Shown piece by piece: positions 59,630 through 64,000 of a stretch of 64,000 nucleotides of DNA. The notes under the pieces are model-generated. The model worked only from the letters and a program-made list of their open reading frames with translations. It did not search any database and was not told where the DNA came from. The DNA comes from Platerodrilus igneus (taxonomy: Eukaryota > Arthropoda > Insecta > Coleoptera > Lycidae), in the NCBI GenBank assembly GCA_036346225.1, contig JARFIW010001491.1, forward strand, positions 4,526,001 through 4,590,000. The letters are read 5' to 3'. Both the position numbers and the translations under genes were made by a program. Numbering within the stretch: the stretch's first letter is position 1; each line of letters begins with the position of its first letter.

Positions 59630-59817
59630 TACTGGTCAACAAATTGTAGAAGAGTTTAATTCTGCCATATGTAAATATGTAACATGCAGTTTCTACTTCA
59701 ATGCACACTGACGGTAAATATCAAGCACCCGTAAAAGTCACTGTCAATGTGCGTTTGTTATTATTTGTTTTGTATAGTTTTCTGCTTCGTATATAATCTC
59801 TGTATTGTATTGCGATT

Positions 59818-59945
59818 GTACTAACACACGCACGCGCAGACTAGTTCACATATATACACATCGTACGTGCGTACACATGCATGCGCGCATATACAAATGC
59901 AAGCACACACAATATACTTGTACATGCAAACGCACGCACACAACC
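59818..59945. repeat. Alternating purine-pyrimidine tract
   Basis: About 128 bp of ca/cg/ta-type alternation (acacacgcacgcgc, cgtacgtgcgtacacatgca, tgcgcgcatatac, acgcacgcacac). Prone to Z-DNA; no coding sense. Confidence 0.75.
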
Positions 59946-61410
59946 ACATATAAATTTACAATAGTATAATAAATGTTCACAGCAAAAAATATTCTTCATG
60001 TTCAGAAATTTTTAAAGTTTTGGTGAAAATCTTGAAATTAATAATACACTATCATCAGTATTTCCTAAAATCAATTTATAGTTTAACCTCCAACCAATTC
60101 CTACAGTACATTATTAAGCAAATGCACTCCAACCGTGTAAATGAAATATATGTGTTTAGAACTAATTTCTACCTTTAAGATGCTATGTAATTGATTGGTG
60201 TTTCAGACTAAAAATGTTGTTCAATTAATTTCCAATTTATACTTATATTAAAATAATTAATTTTTTTTCAAATATAAAGTCTGTAACCATGTATATATTC
60301 CTGCCTCGTGAGGGTATCTAATTAACAATAAAATAATAGGGCATGACTCCTAAACCTAAAGTACCCAAACGTTTCGGAACATTGCCTCGCAAGCTTGCTA
60401 CAGTCGGTGAGAGGGTGAGGTTCATTAAGCTACAACACACTAAGATATAAATTTAGATTGTTTTATTAACTGTACAACTAATTAAACCTTAACCTAATGA
60501 CATATGAGTACAAAATATATACAATATTTGCCGTTATATACAATAACCGTAAGGGAGGGGAAGGCTTACGGACCTTATCATGGTATTATCACTCGTTGCA
60601 CTTTGTTCTAGAAAATGGGAAAAGATTGTCACAAATATGCACGCAGAAAATTTTAACACTGCACTACTGTGGAGCTTTATAGTCCCCGGCTAGCTATCCA
60701 TTATATGACTAAACAAAATTAATGTCTAAATTCCTTAGGACTCGTCTACTTTTTAAGGATATAAGAAACAATTTCGGGCTCAAACACCCAAATACAATAA
60801 TTAATTATATATACAGTATTCTAATAAGGTTACCTACTGTGACCCACGCTCTCAGTTAACAAGGGTGTCTCCAACTAACGGAATATGAAACGACCTTTTC
60901 ACCAGTCAACTATTACTGTAACGGAACTCGTTCAAGTACAACAAAGATTATCACTACGGGGGTCCTTTACTACTATACCCGACCTGAAAATTGCGTAATC
61001 AGGTAGGTTTTGTTCTAAGCTATTGCGTGAGCCCCCAGACCACCGTCGAAATAACAATGAAGCGGTGTACCCTGCTGAAGCCTCCCTGTCTGCCTAAATA
61101 TGTACACAGAGAATAAAATTTCAACGCTTTCAACTTAAGCCCAAGCTCAGAGCTTTAATCTGAACGTCGGTATTTTTACAAAACGTCGGCACAATTTAGT
61201 TAAACAATTACGGATACATAATTTATAACACAACTCTTGAGTTCATTATTTAAAAAAATACCATACACTCTGTTTTAGTAACTCGGAAAGTACTTACTCA
61301 GGATAAAATAAAAAACACACATCACTTTACTTTCAGAAGTACAGAAATAAACAACGTGTCTGTCGGAAGTATCGAAATAAAAAAAGCCCCTTTCATCCCA
61401 CGCTGAACTC

Positions 61411-61420
61411 CTTATATACC
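61411..61420 (-). promoter_or_regulatory. TATA box candidate on the flz strand
   Basis: GGTATATAAG on the minus strand. About 120 nt downstream (minus strand) is CCTGA|GTAAGTAC at about 61297-61289, a good splice donor. A short frame MCVFYFIL ends there in phase 1, as flz exon 58215 would require, but it is too short for a signal peptide. Confidence 0.25.
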
Positions 61421-63582
61421 TTTAAGTTAATTGAAAAATACCCAGTCCAGTTTAGCTCTTATAATCGAAAAAGTTAAGCCTGTCATAAATCTTAAAAGTT
61501 AATTAAAACTAACAATTGCTTTAGGATAACCAAAATTTCCCTCACAAGAAAACTCCGAAACTATAATTTTAGTTAAGTACCCAAACTAATTGAAAATTAT
61601 TCAGACAGCTCGGGCTGCTTTATACATAACTAGAGTCTTAGCTACTTGATTGGCATCTATTAGTAGATACTACTAATCTGACACGTTAAGTGCCTTCCAA
61701 GTAAAGCTTCGTACCTTGGGAATGTTAATTAAATCTTTGGTTTATATTTTCCAAGAACCCTGCTCTGGCTACTTGGGAACAGAGCTTTTAAAGCCGTTTA
61801 AAATCGCAGACATATTTATGCTACAAAACCGTTATCCTAATAATTGGGACGCTAAAATTAAATTAGAAAATAAACCAATTTGAGAAATAATAGAGAGTTA
61901 TGTTTACATAACCGAACGTACTAAAACAGTATGTTACAAGTCAAAAGATTAATATATCACAACTTCGTTTTATTTACAATTAATGTTACTTAAAAAATCG
62001 TGACAGTTATGTAATTTACTCGGTAGTTAAATTAATGCGCTTTTATTAAAGATTGGCTCTGAATAACTAACGAGTCACTTTATTTGACTCAAAATGTAGA
62101 AACTAATAAGAAGTTAATGCTCTTGTACCTTTTTCATTTTCTTGAAACCATTTTTCAACTCATACGCATACCTTGATAAATTTTGAAAACCCCACAGAAC
62201 AGACAGCTCTAAACTATAATTGTGCCAATCTAAATAACGCGTCAAAAATCGTTCGGACAGCTAAAATAAAACTATTTAAACGCATTCTTCAATCCAATTT
62301 TTATCCATGCACGTAACACTGCAAGAGACCCTACGCTATGCATTGCTGTTTCAATATAATTCCTAGAAATAATAGTTCAGTGAGGCCATTTATTATTCGA
62401 ATTTCTAGTGCTAGAAACTAATGTATTCGGTAAAGATAATTTATGTTAGGATGTTAGAGCTTAGTCATCCTTAATAATCATCAGTTTGTAAATATTATGT
62501 AAGTCAAATATTATTAACAGCACATGTATATTAAGTATAAATTATTTCATAAGAAACGCTCATGATTAAATTCCAACAATTTCTAGCAAATAGAAAAACA
62601 ATAATGATAAAAATTCTAATCGGTATAGATACTTGCACAAAATATCTTGTTATTGTAGTACATATTTTATTTAACCAAAATTTCCATGGCAAAAGTCCTA
62701 ACATTGTCCTATTTTTTAAGGCAGGTGTATTGCAAGCCTGCTATTATCTTGTTATTTCAATATGAGGATAATAAGGGTAAAAATGATAGGCAACCTTCTT
62801 CCAATTTTGATCTTTAAAAGCTATATTAAATTTACTTATTTGAGTGGTAATTTTAAATTGCCATGTGCTGGGTAAAGTTTCAATACAACTGATAATCCGC
62901 GAATCCCACGATTAAAATTCGTATAAAAGAAAACGATGATATACGGGGGATTTTGTTTTGTGATACCCAAGTGAAATAAACCATCAACACGATAGGTTAC
63001 ATAAATAATTGAAATTAGTGAAATTTAATTAAAGCGAACTTAGAAAGCTTTTAAGCATTATACATAAAGCTGTTTAATTAAACAGTTTTTTTAACAAGGC
63101 TACAACAAATAAGGGTAGAAATTAACCCTATTTTTTATATTTAAAGAACATTCATATTTTATTGTGTAACTTGAGTACTATTACTGAATTTGAATATTAA
63201 TTGTCTTATGTAAGGTGAGTTTTACACAGTTTTGAGTTTATACCAGTAACATTACTAGGAGGGAGATTTTCTGTGCAGAAATAATTTTTCAAAACGTCGA
63301 CTTAATTTTTCAAGTAAGACAAATTATAAGCCGCGGAGTGAAGACAACCAGTTACATCACTACAAATTTATAGAACCTGATTATTTATACTGTGCAATTA
63401 CTTAGATAACGTAAATTACATTTCTTTTTTTATATTTATTTGGATATATAATTTGTATAAGAAAAAATGTAAAAATAAAGATTGCGTCAGATTTTAAAAT
63501 CTTTTAAATTCTCTCTTCTAACAAGATACCTGATATTTTTAATTAAAGTATATGTAATGCTATATCTCATAGTTGTTGCTTG

Positions 63583-63653
63583 TTCGTGTGTGCGTGTGTG
63601 TGTGTGCGTGTGCGTGTAGGTGTGTGTTGTGTGTGTATTTTTATGTTGTGTAT
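63583..63653. repeat. GT/GC microsatellite
   Basis: About 70 bp of gtgtgtgcgtgtgtgtgtg-type repeats with interruptions. Confidence 0.9.
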
Positions 63654-64000
63654 GTATTTATAACGTTGAACATATTATTACTAAATATTACATTAGACAT
63701 GCACCTATGTTTTAAAATTAAGTAAATATATGTAAATCGAGCTCAAACCACTAATATCAGTTTTTTTATTTATACTACTTTTTGCATTGAAAATGTGATA
63801 CATTTCAAGAAATAGTCCTTTTTGTATATTTTTCTTTAATTCCTTTTTTATGGATGGTTTACCTGGTTATGTTTATTGCCACGCTTGTAAGGTTTGTTTG
63901 GCCAAAAAATCATTGGCAGATCATCTATTAAAAGGTCAGAGTGATTCGAATCCCGATCAGAAATTTACCTGGTAAAAATCCATTACAAAAAAATTTACTA

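Larger units (their letters stand above)
59946..64000. other. Upstream region of flz, no gene resolved
   Basis: About 4 kb with no supported gene. It contains a GC-richer block (about 60300-61450), a minus-strand TATA box with a splice-donor-like site downstream, a GT microsatellite, and a tRNA B-box-like gattcgaatcccgatc at about 63943-63958 that could mark the head of another SINE. The first exon of flz may lie here or beyond the window. Confidence 0.4.

Noticed and set aside
61289..61320. Mini-exon MCVFYFIL as the flz start
   Set aside because: The phase fits, but eight residues cannot form a signal peptide and no conservation can be tested; kept only as a low-confidence regulatory note.
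1..64000. CRISPR array, bacterial operon or prophage
   Set aside because: No regularly spaced repeats of CRISPR type and no bacterial gene arrangement; splicing and TE content show an animal nuclear genome.

Overview
This is an AT-rich piece of an arthropod, almost certainly insect, nuclear genome. The evidence is one spliced host gene that I recognise as the serine protease filzig (flz) with GT-AG introns, metazoan-type LTR promoters (TATA box plus a TCAGT initiator about 30 nt downstream), and a typical insect mix of transposable elements (TEs): BEL/Pao, Gypsy, RTE, Jockey and I/R1-like LINEs, mariner, pogo, hAT, piggyBac, and a tRNA-derived SINE. I cannot assign an insect order.

Host gene. 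flz runs on the minus strand for at least 49 kb. Four coding exons are seen: 58215-56299 (cysteine-rich head plus a long Thr/Pro/Ser stalk), 49389-49018 (activation site, catalytic His and Asp), 25344-25109, and 9401-9231 (catalytic Ser and stop). All splice sites and phases agree. The first exon or exons, with the signal or membrane anchor, were not found; they lie upstream of 58215 or beyond the window. Every intron is filled with TEs.

Layout. 1-9.2 kb, downstream of flz: a hAT end, a SINE, RTE tail fragments, a BEL fragment and a decayed LINE. 9.4-25.1 kb, third visible intron: a LINE with duplicated 5' blocks and two SINEs, a mariner, an RTE inserted into a hAT, and a pogo-like element. 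25.3-49.0 kb, second visible intron: SINEs, a TIR transposon split by a Gypsy element that itself carries a SINE, a Gypsy gag fragment cut by a hAT, an RTE split by an almost complete BEL/Pao element and by a SINE, a 29-bp perfect inverted repeat around a TA microsatellite, and a piggyBac remnant. 49.4-56.3 kb, first visible intron: a Jockey-type LINE apparently split by an LTR element that has lost pol. 58.2-64 kb: a DUF4817-type transposon, Z-DNA-prone repeats, and an unexplained block with a TATA box and a splice-donor-like site.

Most interesting points. An RTE retrotransposon carries three tandem copies of its 3' tail inside one target-site duplication, and the same tail-spacer-tail design is seen at a second locus. 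A tRNA-derived SINE family has six copies, four of them with clear target-site duplications. The gag region of one LTR element contains an array of 13-residue (39-bp) repeats. Nearly all TE coding regions here are broken. The exception is the BEL integrase frame, which is open over 528 codons between near-identical LTRs.
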